Below the pieces are notes generated by a model. That model made no database searches. It had not been told where the DNA came from and worked only from the letters and a program-made list of their open reading frames with translations. A stretch of DNA of 64,000 bases, taken from NCBI RefSeq assembly GCF_009720145.1, contig NZ_CP046256.1, positions 124,001-188,000 on the forward strand, in the 5' to 3' direction. Below are positions 1 through 6,989 of this stretch, piece after piece. Position 1 is the first letter of the stretch. The number at the start of each line of letters is the position of its first letter. The stretch comes from Sphingobium sp. CAP-1. Its GTDB lineage: Bacteria > Pseudomonadota > Alphaproteobacteria > Sphingomonadales > Sphingomonadaceae. The position numbers and the translations under genes were made by a program.

Positions 1-567
1 GTCTCGAAGGGCGTCACCGCCTCGATGATCGACGCCCGAGACTATCTCGCCGCCCGGATGCGGGAACGCCGTGAGCAGTTCGCTCCGGAAGGTCCGGTCG
101 TTGCCTTCTCGGGCGGTCAGGTCTGGGAGGATCATGACATGCTCTGGAAGGGTCTGGACTCGATCCTGGCCCGCATCCCGGAGATGATCCTCGCCACGAC
201 AGCACAGACCAAGGGCTGCGATGCCATCGCGCAGGCATGGGCAGCAGCACGCGGCGTGAAGGTCATCATGTTCCGCCTCGACCGCCGGCTGGGGGCCAAG
301 GCCGCCTTCGTCCGCAACGATCGGCTGCTCGCCCTCAAGCCGGTCGAAGCTGTCGTCTGCGAAGGCTCCGGCATCCAGATGAACCTCGCCCAGAAGCTGC
401 GGCAGGCAGGCGTTCCCCTCCACATCGTGAAGCTCGAACCGTCAGCCAAGCCGCAGCCCGCCCAGCCCACCGGCAGAACCGCAAAGTCGCGGGACGAATT
501 CGATCCCTGGACCCAGGACGACTATTACGCCGCCATGGTGAACGGCGGTGGTCGCCGTCGTCGGTGA
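1..567 (+). CDS. DUF2493-like (SLOG/YspA-type) protein, 5' partial
   Basis: The frame is open at the first base of the window, so the real start lies upstream; the ATG at 25 is only the first one visible. Counting from that ATG, a Rossmann-like core begins with the loop AFSGGQVWEDHD near residue 27, followed by TKGCDAIAQAWA near residue 62 and a strand ending in FRLDRR. This pattern resembles the DUF2493 family of the SLOG nucleotide-binding superfamily, which is frequent on alphaproteobacterial plasmids and whose ligand is unknown. The C-terminus is a polar tail ending in four arginines. The gene is followed by a terminator-like hairpin and a second, unusual hairpin. Family assignment is by motif recognition only. 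Confidence 0.6.
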   Translation, partial: VSKGVTASMIDARDYLAARMRERREQFAPEGPVVAFSGGQVWEDHDMLWKGLDSILARIPEMILATTAQTKGCDAIAQAWAAARGVKVIMFRLDRRLGAKAAFVRNDRLLALKPVEAVVCEGSGIQMNLAQKLRQAGVPLHIVKLEPSAKPQPAQPTGRTAKSRDEFDPWTQDDYYAAMVNGGGRRRR

Positions 568-575
568 CGCGTCCG

Positions 576-615
576 GGAGAGGCTCCGGCAATCGCCGGGG
601 CCTCTCCTGCTTTTT
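576..615 (+). terminator. Intrinsic terminator after the DUF2493-like gene
   Basis: GGAGAGGC (576-583) pairs with GCCTCTCC (600-607), and inside it CCGGC (585-589) pairs with GCCGG (594-598). This gives an almost continuous 14-bp stem with a four-base loop, followed by a run of five T at 611-615. It lies just downstream of the stop codon at 567. Confidence 0.75.
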
Positions 616-627
616 CGCTGCGAGGAT

Positions 628-662
628 GCGGTGCGCGGGGGCATCGAACCCCCGCGCACCGC
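628..662. other. Perfect 14-bp hairpin with CATCGAA loop (copy A)
   Basis: The arms 628-641 and 649-662 are perfect reverse complements of 14 bp and enclose the seven-base loop CATCGAA. On the minus strand the loop reads TTCGATG flanked by G and C runs, which looks like a tRNA T-arm, but no other tRNA arm is present. A second hairpin with the same stem length and loop but different stem bases lies at 3639-3673. There is no T-run, so it is not a simple terminator, and it follows one. A short second hairpin (GGCGC/GCGCC) comes right after it. Confidence 0.7.
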
Positions 663-753
663 CGGGCGCTGGCGCGCGCCGCACGGACAATACCCGAAAG
701 GGCCAAGGAAAGAGGGGAGAGGCGAGGCGCTTTCAGCCGAGGAGACCAAGCCC

Positions 754-1320
754 GTGTCCATCCTGTTCCGCATCACCGAGCCGGCCGACGATACAGCCTC
801 GCCCAGCGCCATCATCACAGCCCGCAAGCTTGCGGCTTTCCGCCGGTTCCTCCGTTCCGAAGGAGATCGTATCGGCATCGCGCTGCTCGAACCCGACGAA
901 TATCTTGGCGACAGCTTCGAGGCGCGCGTCTGTCCACTCGCGCTCGCCGCGATCACGGGCATTTTCGACCACGAGGCCACTGTCATCGCAGTCGTCGAGG
1001 AGGCCCAGTTCAGAGGCAAGCGCATCGCGATCCATCACTGCCCGAGCAGCGCCGAGATCATCCTGCGCGTCGCCCTCACGTCCGATCAGGGCGTCGAACT
1101 CGATCTCGCCTACGGCAATGCCTACGCGCTGCTCGAAGCGCTCGCGATCGAGCCTGACAGCGTCGGTGACATCCCCATCGATCTCCTACGCGCCCGGCTG
1201 TCCGATCCGGCCACGCCGAGCCGCGCGGCGCTGCGCGGTGTCGGTCATTACCTGCCCCGACTAGAGCGTCTCGTCGCGAGCGCGCAGGAGCGCGAGGCTG
1301 CCCGCTTCGCATGGGCCTGA
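754..1320 (+). CDS. Hypothetical protein, 188 residues
   Basis: I do not recognise this protein. GTG at 754 is chosen because GGAG lies nine bases upstream and because the frame upstream of it (from 631) would read through the perfect hairpin at 628-662. The protein starts near SILFRITEPADD and is a mixed alpha/beta, soluble sequence rich in Asp and Glu with no membrane segment and no cysteine motif. It ends seven bases before the convergent small gene that follows. Its place beside a DUF2493-like gene suggests a plasmid backbone or anti-restriction type locus, but nothing in the sequence proves a role. Confidence 0.6.
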   Translation: MSILFRITEPADDTASPSAIITARKLAAFRRFLRSEGDRIGIALLEPDEYLGDSFEARVCPLALAAITGIFDHEATVIAVVEEAQFRGKRIAIHHCPSSAEIILRVALTSDQGVELDLAYGNAYALLEALAIEPDSVGDIPIDLLRARLSDPATPSRAALRGVGHYLPRLERLVASAQEREAARFAWA

Positions 1321-1326
1321 CATGCG

Positions 1327-1587
1327 TTAGTCCCGGCAATTCTTCTCCGGCGGGATCCTGTCGGTCCTTCGACGCATGAGGCTGTCGATCGCCGCCTGTA
1401 AATGACAGGTCGCCATCTGCTCGCCAGCTTGCTCGAGCGCCGCCATCGCCTCACGCATCAGCACGACTGCGAGGGCCCGGCGGACGTTTGAATCGATTCC
1501 CTGCGGATCATATATGTCGATTGATTCCGGCGTGCGCGGTGCGGCTTTCGCGCGGCGGGGAACAATCTCTCGTCCCGAATTGGTCAT
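1327..1587 (-). CDS. Hypothetical small protein, 86 residues
   Basis: A minus-strand gene convergent with the preceding one. ATG at 1587 is preferred over an upstream TTG (1611) because a GGGGAG stretch sits about seven bases before it. The N-terminal third is basic and proline-containing, and the remainder, from NVRRALAVVLMREAM onward, is predicted to be a long amphipathic helix with alternating Ala, Glu and Leu. No family is recognised. Codon choice is like that of the neighbours, which supports a real gene. Confidence 0.5.
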   Translation of the reverse strand: MTNSGREIVPRRAKAAPRTPESIDIYDPQGIDSNVRRALAVVLMREAMAALEQAGEQMATCHLQAAIDSLMRRRTDRIPPEKNCRD

Positions 1588-2171
1588 CCCCAGGCTCCCC
1601 GCAATGCGCAAAGGTCGAACCCTTGCTCAAAACTCCCGCGCACGAGGCGCGGGAGCCGGGGCTGGTAACACGTCGAGACATGCGCCTACGCTTTTAGCAC
1701 CAAGGCACCTGGACATATGCGCAGGCACCCCGGCGTGAGATCACACCGAGCTGCCTTTCTCGACGGGATTACCAGTCCCGGCGCCACGGCCTTCGCGGCG
1801 CAAACAGCCACCTATCACAGACATGGGAAGACACCAAGGTGGGTCGTCTGAACAGCGAGCCACAGTGCCTTGCCGGCAGGCACGGACACGTGCCTAAGAT
1901 GGGAGACGGGACCCAAGCTCTCTCACATCTCGGCATCAGACGAGGCTTCATCGCCAAAGCATGACGCTGGGTGTCGATCGGCCGTCAAGGATCAGCGGTC
2001 CCCCCAATTTTGCCGGCCGGCGCGCTGCGCTTCCCGGCGACAAAATCGGCTCCCCCCGCTGCCCGCTCACGCGGCGGCCATGCCGTCCCTGACCGCCTCA
2101 ACACCGCGTCCAGATGAGCCCATCCTCATCGATGCGAGATGGGGAGCGCACCATCATCAACGGAGGCTTCG
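1588..2171. other. Non-coding stretch with one hairpin
   Basis: About 580 bases without a convincing gene; reading frames here lack coding-like composition. A perfect 9-bp hairpin (CTCCCGCGC, five-base loop, GCGCGGGAG) spans 1633-1655. It may act as terminator or processing site for transcripts from either side. The region presumably also holds the promoters of the flanking divergent genes, but I see no strong -35/-10 pair. Confidence 0.4.
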
Positions 2172-2987
2172 ATGGACAATCTTCACCACTCCCTGCGCAC
2201 GCTGTTCAGCACCCCATTCTGTCCAAACTGCACGACCCTCTTCGACGCCGAGCAATATGATCATGTCGACGAACGCGCGCGCTGCTCGCACTGCGGAACC
2301 GTCTATCGGATCCCCGACGACCATGTGCCGGACAATCCGGATGACGACATCGACGACGTCCGGCCGGATACCGCCCATATTGTCCAACCGCACGAGCCGG
2401 GCTACTGGCCAGCGCAAGCGACTGGCTTCCGGCTCATTCGCCTGCTCGAAAGATATCTCGCACTTACCCAGACCTGCGGGCGCTTAGTCAGCGTTGCCCA
2501 AACCTCCACCGAACGGGATTTCTTCAGGGCCGAGCATGACCGGCTCTACCGCCTAACTTGCCGCATCGCACGCCAGGTCGCCCGATCGAACGGCTACGCG
2601 ATCCTTCGAGCACTCTCGGACGATAGCCCGGCCTATCGCGTGGTGATCCAGAACCAGCCTATCGCTCTATCCGGGGGTTCGTGCATCAAGGAGACGCCGC
2701 AGTTTCTGACCCTCGAACAGTTGCGTGCCGACGCGGAACGGCTCGCCGAAGCGGAGATGCGGGCCACCGCCGGCGCGACGTACGAACTCTACGCCCGCCA
2801 GTTCTCCACGGCCTGTGCACGCGCCATCAACAAGCTTGATCCGGACCTGCGCCGCTACGCCGTCAAGATCGCCAATGACCACGGCTACATCGCGGGCGAG
2901 GACGAGCGATATGCCGACTTCGGACCCGGCCTATGCTCCCTGACCGGCATCGACGAACACTATTGCCATTGCGGCCGTCACCCCTGA
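2172..2987 (+). CDS. Zinc-ribbon-containing hypothetical protein, 271 residues
   Basis: ATG at 2172 is chosen because a strong GGAGG (2162-2166) precedes it by five bases; an upstream in-frame ATG (2139) has no such site. Near the N-terminus FCPNC and RCSHC form a CxxC...CxxC zinc-ribbon pair about 24 residues apart, and the last residues contain YCHCGRH, possibly another metal site. The middle is helical and mostly soluble (for example LTLEQLRADAERLAEAEMRA). No family is recognised. Zinc ribbons of this kind often contact nucleic acid, so a DNA- or RNA-related role on the plasmid is possible but only inferred. Confidence 0.65.
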   Translation: MDNLHHSLRTLFSTPFCPNCTTLFDAEQYDHVDERARCSHCGTVYRIPDDHVPDNPDDDIDDVRPDTAHIVQPHEPGYWPAQATGFRLIRLLERYLALTQTCGRLVSVAQTSTERDFFRAEHDRLYRLTCRIARQVARSNGYAILRALSDDSPAYRVVIQNQPIALSGGSCIKETPQFLTLEQLRADAERLAEAEMRATAGATYELYARQFSTACARAINKLDPDLRRYAVKIANDHGYIAGEDERYADFGPGLCSLTGIDEHYCHCGRHP

Positions 2988-3358
2988 CGGCAGCCGGGAC
3001 CGGGCCACGCGCTCGGTCCCGTTCTTTCGACGAGATGGCTCGATGCCCCGGCTCGCTCGCGTGCCATGCGGACCCTTCGGTCCGCACGTCGCTACGCCTC
3101 GGCCGAGGTCTCCCGACGAGAGGGAACATCTCTCACAGTCTTCCCATTCTGTCAGACGTCCGAGGCCGCCTCAAGGACGGCGGGGCCCCACGATTTTCTT
3201 CGGCGGATCGAGGGGAGGCGCTCGTCCTTCGGCGTGGTGGCCGCCGAAGAAAATCGTGACCCCCACCGCCGCTTCGCGGCCCGCTTCGCGGGTCCTTGAC
3301 CCGGCCTCGGCCGCCTGACGCGCCGCTCCTGTCATTCAAGACAGACAGGAGCGAATCC
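2988..3358. other. Non-coding region holding an 18-bp inverted repeat
   Basis: About 370 bases between two same-strand genes. It contains the long inverted repeat at 3189-3258 and, right after it, two small tandem hairpins centred on TTC loops (near 3269-3292). No convincing reading frame is present. It may be the leader region of the small gene at 3359. Confidence 0.45.
3189..3258. repeat. 18-bp perfect inverted repeat, 34-base spacer
   Basis: The arm at 3189-3206 (CACGATTTTCTTCGGCGG) is the exact reverse complement of 3241-3258. The spacer of 34 bases is GC-rich. There is no T-run next to either arm, and the arms contain an AT-rich core unlike the surrounding sequence. It could be a recombination or replication site, or a long RNA hairpin in the leader of the next gene. 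Confidence 0.7.
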
Positions 3359-3583
3359 ATGCAGATGATCTCGACCAGCGCCGCCGCCGACAACGCCGCC
3401 TTCTTCGCAGCCATCGCGAACGCCGAACGCCGCGCGCTTCACAGCTACTTCGACCAGCACGTCGTGGCGGACGACGAGGCGGGCTACATCACCATCGACG
3501 AGGGCGATTACGGCGCGCTGCCGATGACGATCATCGACCGGATCGTCCACAGCGTGCCGGGCGGACTGCTCGACGAATATTGA
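3359..3583 (+). CDS. Hypothetical small protein, 74 residues
   Basis: ATG at 3359 has the ribosome-binding site AGGAG about eight bases upstream; an earlier in-frame start at 3296 has none. The protein is acidic and soluble, with an N-terminal helix (AAFFAAIANAERRALHSYF) and a C-terminal half containing DDEAGYITIDEGDYGALP. No family is recognised. It is followed directly by a terminator and by the second CATCGAA-loop hairpin, the same arrangement as at the DUF2493-like gene. Confidence 0.6.
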   Translation: MQMISTSAAADNAAFFAAIANAERRALHSYFDQHVVADDEAGYITIDEGDYGALPMTIIDRIVHSVPGGLLDEY

Positions 3584-3592
3584 GGCAAGACG

Positions 3593-3625
3593 GGGAGGGG
3601 CGCGCACGCGCCTCTCCCTTTTTTT
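3593..3625 (+). terminator. Intrinsic terminator after the 74-residue gene
   Basis: GGGAGGGGCG (3593-3602) pairs with CGCCTCTCCC (3609-3618) with one G-U pair, and is followed by seven T (3619-3625). It begins nine bases after the stop codon. Confidence 0.85.
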
Positions 3626-3638
3626 GTGTGGCGATGTT

Positions 3639-3673
3639 ACGGGCATGGGGGGCATCGAACCCCCCATGCCCGT
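3639..3673. other. Perfect 14-bp hairpin with CATCGAA loop (copy B)
   Basis: The arms 3639-3652 and 3660-3673 are perfect 14-bp reverse complements around the seven-base loop CATCGAA. Stem length and loop match copy A at 628-662, while the outer nine stem pairs differ on both sides in a compensating way. As in copy A it follows a terminator and is followed at once by another hairpin (here GCCGCGAC/GTCGCGGC, 3674-3693). Confidence 0.7.
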
Positions 3674-3702
3674 GCCGCGACAAGGGTCGCGGCGGGGGCT
3701 GT

Positions 3703-3921
3703 TCAGGCCGTGAGGCGCTTTTCCACTTCGTCGATGCCGAGCGACCGGATACGGGCAACGAGCCCACCCAATCGCTTGCCGTCGAGCTTCAGCAGGCCGG
3801 TCTTCTCAAGAGCCTGGATCGCGGCCTCGCGTTCCTTCTCTTCCAGCCGTTGCCGTCGCTCCTCGAGCTTGCGGCCTTCCTCTTCTATCGCTGCTCTTTC
3901 CTGTTCCAATGTGCGTGCCAT
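3703..3921 (-). CDS. Small coiled-coil protein, 72 residues
   Basis: Starts at ATG 3921 and runs toward the copy B hairpin. The first half is a highly charged helix (TLEQERAAIEEEGRKLEERR) typical of a coiled coil, and the second half, GLLKLDGKRLGGLVARIRS, is basic with a Leu/Gly pattern. Small proteins of this type near relaxase genes sometimes act as mobilization accessory or conjugal-transfer TraD-type (MobD) proteins; the similarity is only in general shape. Its gene sits just left of the probable oriT region and is transcribed away from the relaxase operon, as often seen for plasmid accessory transfer factors. Confidence 0.6.
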   Translation of the reverse strand: MARTLEQERAAIEEEGRKLEERRQRLEEKEREAAIQALEKTGLLKLDGKRLGGLVARIRSLGIDEVEKRLTA

Positions 3922-4378
3922 GAAGGGCCTCTCGGTTCACGCTGATCGGGCTATGAACAGGCCCACTATAAGCGCTCACCGGCCATGCCGGAAGCACGGA
4001 ATGCGCGCCCGCCAAGCGGTTGGTCAACTGCCGCAACCATGGCTTTCCTTCCGTCCACCGGACGGCCTGGCGTCCCGCCGGAGGCGCTTCCCCATGCCAT
4101 TTGATCGCGTCACAAGACGCCCCGGGGAGTGGATCAGCCCTGGTGCAGAGAAGCACACCGAACGCACCTCGGTGCATTGGGTTCTGGAACAATTCCAGCG
4201 ACTTATGGCGGTCTTGGTGCGTGTGCGGCTGTGGGACAGGATTTCGCTGCCCACAAAACACACGAAAATCGGCCATTTCAGCGTGTTACACGAGAACACG
4301 CTCCGCGCCGCGCATGCGATTTTCTTGCTCCACCGACACGATTGCGCTATAAGTCGGATCGGTTTCTGAGACCCCACC
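3922..4378. other. Intergenic region, candidate origin of transfer (oriT)
   Basis: A 457-base gene-free stretch between the divergent small gene and the mobilization operon, the usual place for oriT in MOBF plasmids. It holds an imperfect dyad (TGTGGG at 4230-4235 and CCCACA at 4250-4255, with GTGTG and CACAC outside them) and a second dyad, GCGTGTT/AACACGC, around 4281-4301. CTATAAG occurs twice, near 3965 and at 4347. No nic site can be named from sequence alone. The promoter of the mobilization operon is at its right end. Confidence 0.4.
4325..4353 (+). promoter_or_regulatory. Promoter of the mobilization operon
   Basis: TTGCTC (4325-4330) and TATAAG (4348-4353) are separated by 17 bases and lie 50 bases upstream of the first gene of the relaxase operon. 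Confidence 0.55.
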
Positions 4379-4398
4379 AGCCTCCCTGCTAGGAGGCT
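4379..4398 (+). promoter_or_regulatory. Hairpin sequestering the Shine-Dalgarno of the mobilization operon
   Basis: AGCCTCC (4379-4385) pairs perfectly with GGAGGCT (4392-4398) around a six-base loop. The right arm contains most of the AGGAGG ribosome-binding site (4391-4396) that serves the TTG start at 4403. In RNA this would mask the site and could keep expression of the transfer genes low, or make it conditional. Confidence 0.55.
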
Positions 4399-4402
4399 CG
4401 GT

Positions 4403-4693
4403 TTGACCATTCCCTACAAGCATTGCTCGGTCCGGCTCGACCGGAGCAAATATGATCGCCTCGTAGCGCTCGCCGCGGAGCGCGGATGCACGCCGTCCGA
4501 CCTGCTGCGCGCGGCCGTCGATGCCTTCCTGGGATCCGGCCAGCTCTTGACCTCAAGCCACCGTCGGATCGCCCGCATCAGCGAGTTCCAGCATCTCGCG
4601 CTCGACATCATCATCCGCGAACAATTCCCCGAATATCGCGACCGCATCATCGCGGAAACCGACAAACGTCTGGAGCAATATCATGGCGCGTGA
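4403..4693 (+). CDS. Ribbon-helix-helix mobilization accessory protein (TrwA/TraY-like)
   Basis: First gene of the mobilization operon, 96 residues, with a TTG start placed six bases after AGGAGG. The N-terminal 45 residues have the beta-alpha-alpha layout of a ribbon-helix-helix DNA-binding domain (strand KHCSVRLDRSKY, helix DRLVALAAERG, turn CTPSDLLRAAVDAFL). The C-terminal half is helical and charged. In R388-type systems the gene before the coupling protein and relaxase (trwA) binds oriT and represses the operon; the gene order here is the same. It overlaps the coupling-protein gene by 11 bases. The exact family is inferred from fold pattern and position. Confidence 0.7.
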   Translation: MTIPYKHCSVRLDRSKYDRLVALAAERGCTPSDLLRAAVDAFLGSGQLLTSSHRRIARISEFQHLALDIIIREQFPEYRDRIIAETDKRLEQYHGA

Positions 4694-6989
4694 GGACATC
4701 CGCACGGACGGGCGTCCCGTCCCGCTCACCCATCATTCGGCGCGCGGCCGCGTGCAGCGCAATGCCGGCAATTTCACCCGCGGCAGCCAGCTACTCACCC
4801 ATGAGATGCTGATGTGGTTCTCGGGCGCCAAGCTGCCCTTCATCCTCTGGTTCTTCGCCTTTCTCGCCGCCTGGTTCATCATCATGTCGCTCAAGCTCGA
4901 CGAGCATGGTTTCCAGCTCGTCTGCATGAAGGTCTATGCGACCCTCTGGAACTGGATCGACCTCAATCCGAACAAGCGCGTCAACGTCACGCTGCCGAAC
5001 GGCGACCTCATGCGCACCGTGATGAAAGCGGTGCCCTATATTCCCGAGGTCATCACAGCCTGGGCCGTCGCGATGCGGGGCCTCATCGGCGCTTTCCTGA
5101 TCTCGGTCTTCATCACCATTCCGGCCGCCATCTGGTTCGTCGACATCTCGCATCGGCGCGGCCGTTCGATCCTTCAGGAACGGCATGAACGCGGCGCCAT
5201 GCTGGTTGATCGCAGCGTGCTTCTGGTGGAGATCAACGAGCATAACCGGGTGAAGTTCGAAGAGGAGGCGGCCGACCTCTTCCCCGGCCTGTCCTCGCGG
5301 CAGGTTCTCGCGCTCCCGTTCCGAGCGCGCAAGGAAGCCGGCATCCATCATCCCTACACGCTCGCGGGCATCCCCTTTCCGCACCGCACCGAACAATCCC
5401 ATGCGATGCTCATCGGCACCACCGGATCAGGCAAGACGACCGAGCTCAGAAGCCTCGTCACCCAGATGCGCGAGCGCCAGGACACGGCCGTCATCTTCGA
5501 TCTCACCGGCGCCTATGTCGAAGCCTTCTACGATCCCACACGCGACACGATCCTCAATCCCATGGACGCGCGCTGCCCGGCCTGGTCGATCTTCAACGAT
5601 TGCCGCACCCACAGCGAATTCACGGCCGCCGCGGCGGCGCTAATCCCTTCGGATGGCGGTTCGTCCGAACCCTTCTGGGCGCTCGCAGCGCGCACCCTCT
5701 TCATCGAGATGTGCATTCGCCTGATGGAGCGGGGGCAGACCAGCAATCTGGCGCTGTCCGAGAACCTGATGACGGCCGACCTGAAGCGCGTCCACCGCTT
5801 CCTCGCCAACACCATCGCCGACCCGCTCACTGCCCCCGAAGCGGCCCGCATGGCGGAATCGATCCGCGCCGTCTTCAACACCAATGCGCAGGTCCTTCGC
5901 TTCCTTCCCGACGAGGGCGAATCCTTCTCGATCCGCGACTGGATCACGCGGGACAAGAAGCCCGGATCGATCCTGTTCGTGACGTCGAACTATGTCGATC
6001 TGCCGATGAACCGGGCGCTGCTCACGCTGTGGATGGATCTCGCGATCAACCGGCTGATGACGCTGCCGCGCACCCGCAGCTTGCGCACCTGGTTCATGTT
6101 CGACGAGCTTGGCGCACTGCATCGCCTTCCGGCGATCGAGAATGGTCTCCAGACGGCGCGCGCGTTTGGCGGCGCGATGATCCTGGGCATCCACAGCTTC
6201 GAGAAGCTGGTCGAAGTCTATGGCGAGCAAGGGGCACGCAATCTCGCCTCGCTCGCCCGCTCCAAGCTCATCCTCGCGACGGCCGATCTCGACACGGCCG
6301 AGCAGTGCGCGCGCTACATCGGCAACCGCGAGGTTCGCCAGATGGATGAGGCCTATAGCTACGGCTACAATAACACCCGCGACGCTTCGACCCTGACCCC
6401 GCGCAAGCAGGTCGAACCACTCGTCATCGCCGATGACATCACCAACCTGCCCTCGATGCACGGCTTCGTGAAATTCCCCGACGGCTTCCCCGCCGCGCGC
6501 ATCCTGCTCGAGTGGAAGGACTATCCCCAGGTCGCCCAGGGCTTCGTCCAACGGCCCGATGTCGGGCCGGTACGCTCAAGGCGCGGAGAGGAGGTGTTCG
6601 AGGAAGACGGGGCAGGGGAGGCGGGCGGGCGCGACGGCTCGTTGCAGGTCGTGGAGGAAGTGGCCGAGATCACCAATCTCGCCCGCGATCTCGCCGCACG
6701 GATCCTGTCGGCCGAGGTCGAGGAGGAGGACGATGCCGCCCGCCGCGCGGCGCAGCGGGCGGACGACCGGGACGAACAGGCGACGCCTGGCACGCATAGC
6801 GCGGACAGGGCGCAGGCGGCGCGCGCCAGCGGCGAGGAACAGCCGGTTTCCGCGCGCGACCGGGACGATCGTCGTGATGGCCACCGGCACGGGGAGACGA
6901 GCCCACAGGTCGAGGACCAGACCCTGATCGAGCTGCGCCACGACTTCTCCACCGGCCGCGAGGATGACGGCATGGACATGGGCATCTGA
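4683..6989 (+). CDS. traD: Type IV coupling protein (TraD/TrwB/VirD4 family)
   Basis: A 768-residue ATPase that brings the relaxase-DNA complex to the secretion channel at the inner membrane. Two membrane segments are visible near residues 50-70 and 133-153, separated by a periplasmic loop of about 60 residues, as in F TraD. Walker A is GTTGSGKTT at 245-253, and Walker B is in TWFMFDELGALHRL. After the ATPase domain comes a long acidic and Arg-rich tail (from about residue 630), the region that in F TraD contacts the relaxosome. The gene overlaps its predecessor by 11 bases and the relaxase by one base (TGATG), so the three genes are translationally coupled. Confidence 0.93.
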   Translation: MAREDIRTDGRPVPLTHHSARGRVQRNAGNFTRGSQLLTHEMLMWFSGAKLPFILWFFAFLAAWFIIMSLKLDEHGFQLVCMKVYATLWNWIDLNPNKRVNVTLPNGDLMRTVMKAVPYIPEVITAWAVAMRGLIGAFLISVFITIPAAIWFVDISHRRGRSILQERHERGAMLVDRSVLLVEINEHNRVKFEEEAADLFPGLSSRQVLALPFRARKEAGIHHPYTLAGIPFPHRTEQSHAMLIGTTGSGKTTELRSLVTQMRERQDTAVIFDLTGAYVEAFYDPTRDTILNPMDARCPAWSIFNDCRTHSEFTAAAAALIPSDGGSSEPFWALAARTLFIEMCIRLMERGQTSNLALSENLMTADLKRVHRFLANTIADPLTAPEAARMAESIRAVFNTNAQVLRFLPDEGESFSIRDWITRDKKPGSILFVTSNYVDLPMNRALLTLWMDLAINRLMTLPRTRSLRTWFMFDELGALHRLPAIENGLQTARAFGGAMILGIHSFEKLVEVYGEQGARNLASLARSKLILATADLDTAEQCARYIGNREVRQMDEAYSYGYNNTRDASTLTPRKQVEPLVIADDITNLPSMHGFVKFPDGFPAARILLEWKDYPQVAQGFVQRPDVGPVRSRRGEEVFEEDGAGEAGGRDGSLQVVEEVAEITNLARDLAARILSAEVEEEDDAARRAAQRADDRDEQATPGTHSADRAQAARASGEEQPVSARDRDDRRDGHRHGETSPQVEDQTLIELRHDFSTGREDDGMDMGI

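Noticed and set aside
628..662. A tRNA gene at the T-arm-like hairpin
   Set aside because: There is no acceptor, D-arm or anticodon arm around either hairpin, and the stem is 14 bp instead of 5.
237..1157. 306-residue plus-strand frame across the DUF2493-like gene and the next one
   Set aside because: Arg/His-rich product that reads through a terminator and a perfect hairpin; it is a shadow frame.
1870..2487. 205-residue plus-strand frame overlapping the zinc-ribbon gene
   Set aside because: Low-complexity shadow-like protein; the overlapping frame has the zinc ribbons and a strong ribosome-binding site.
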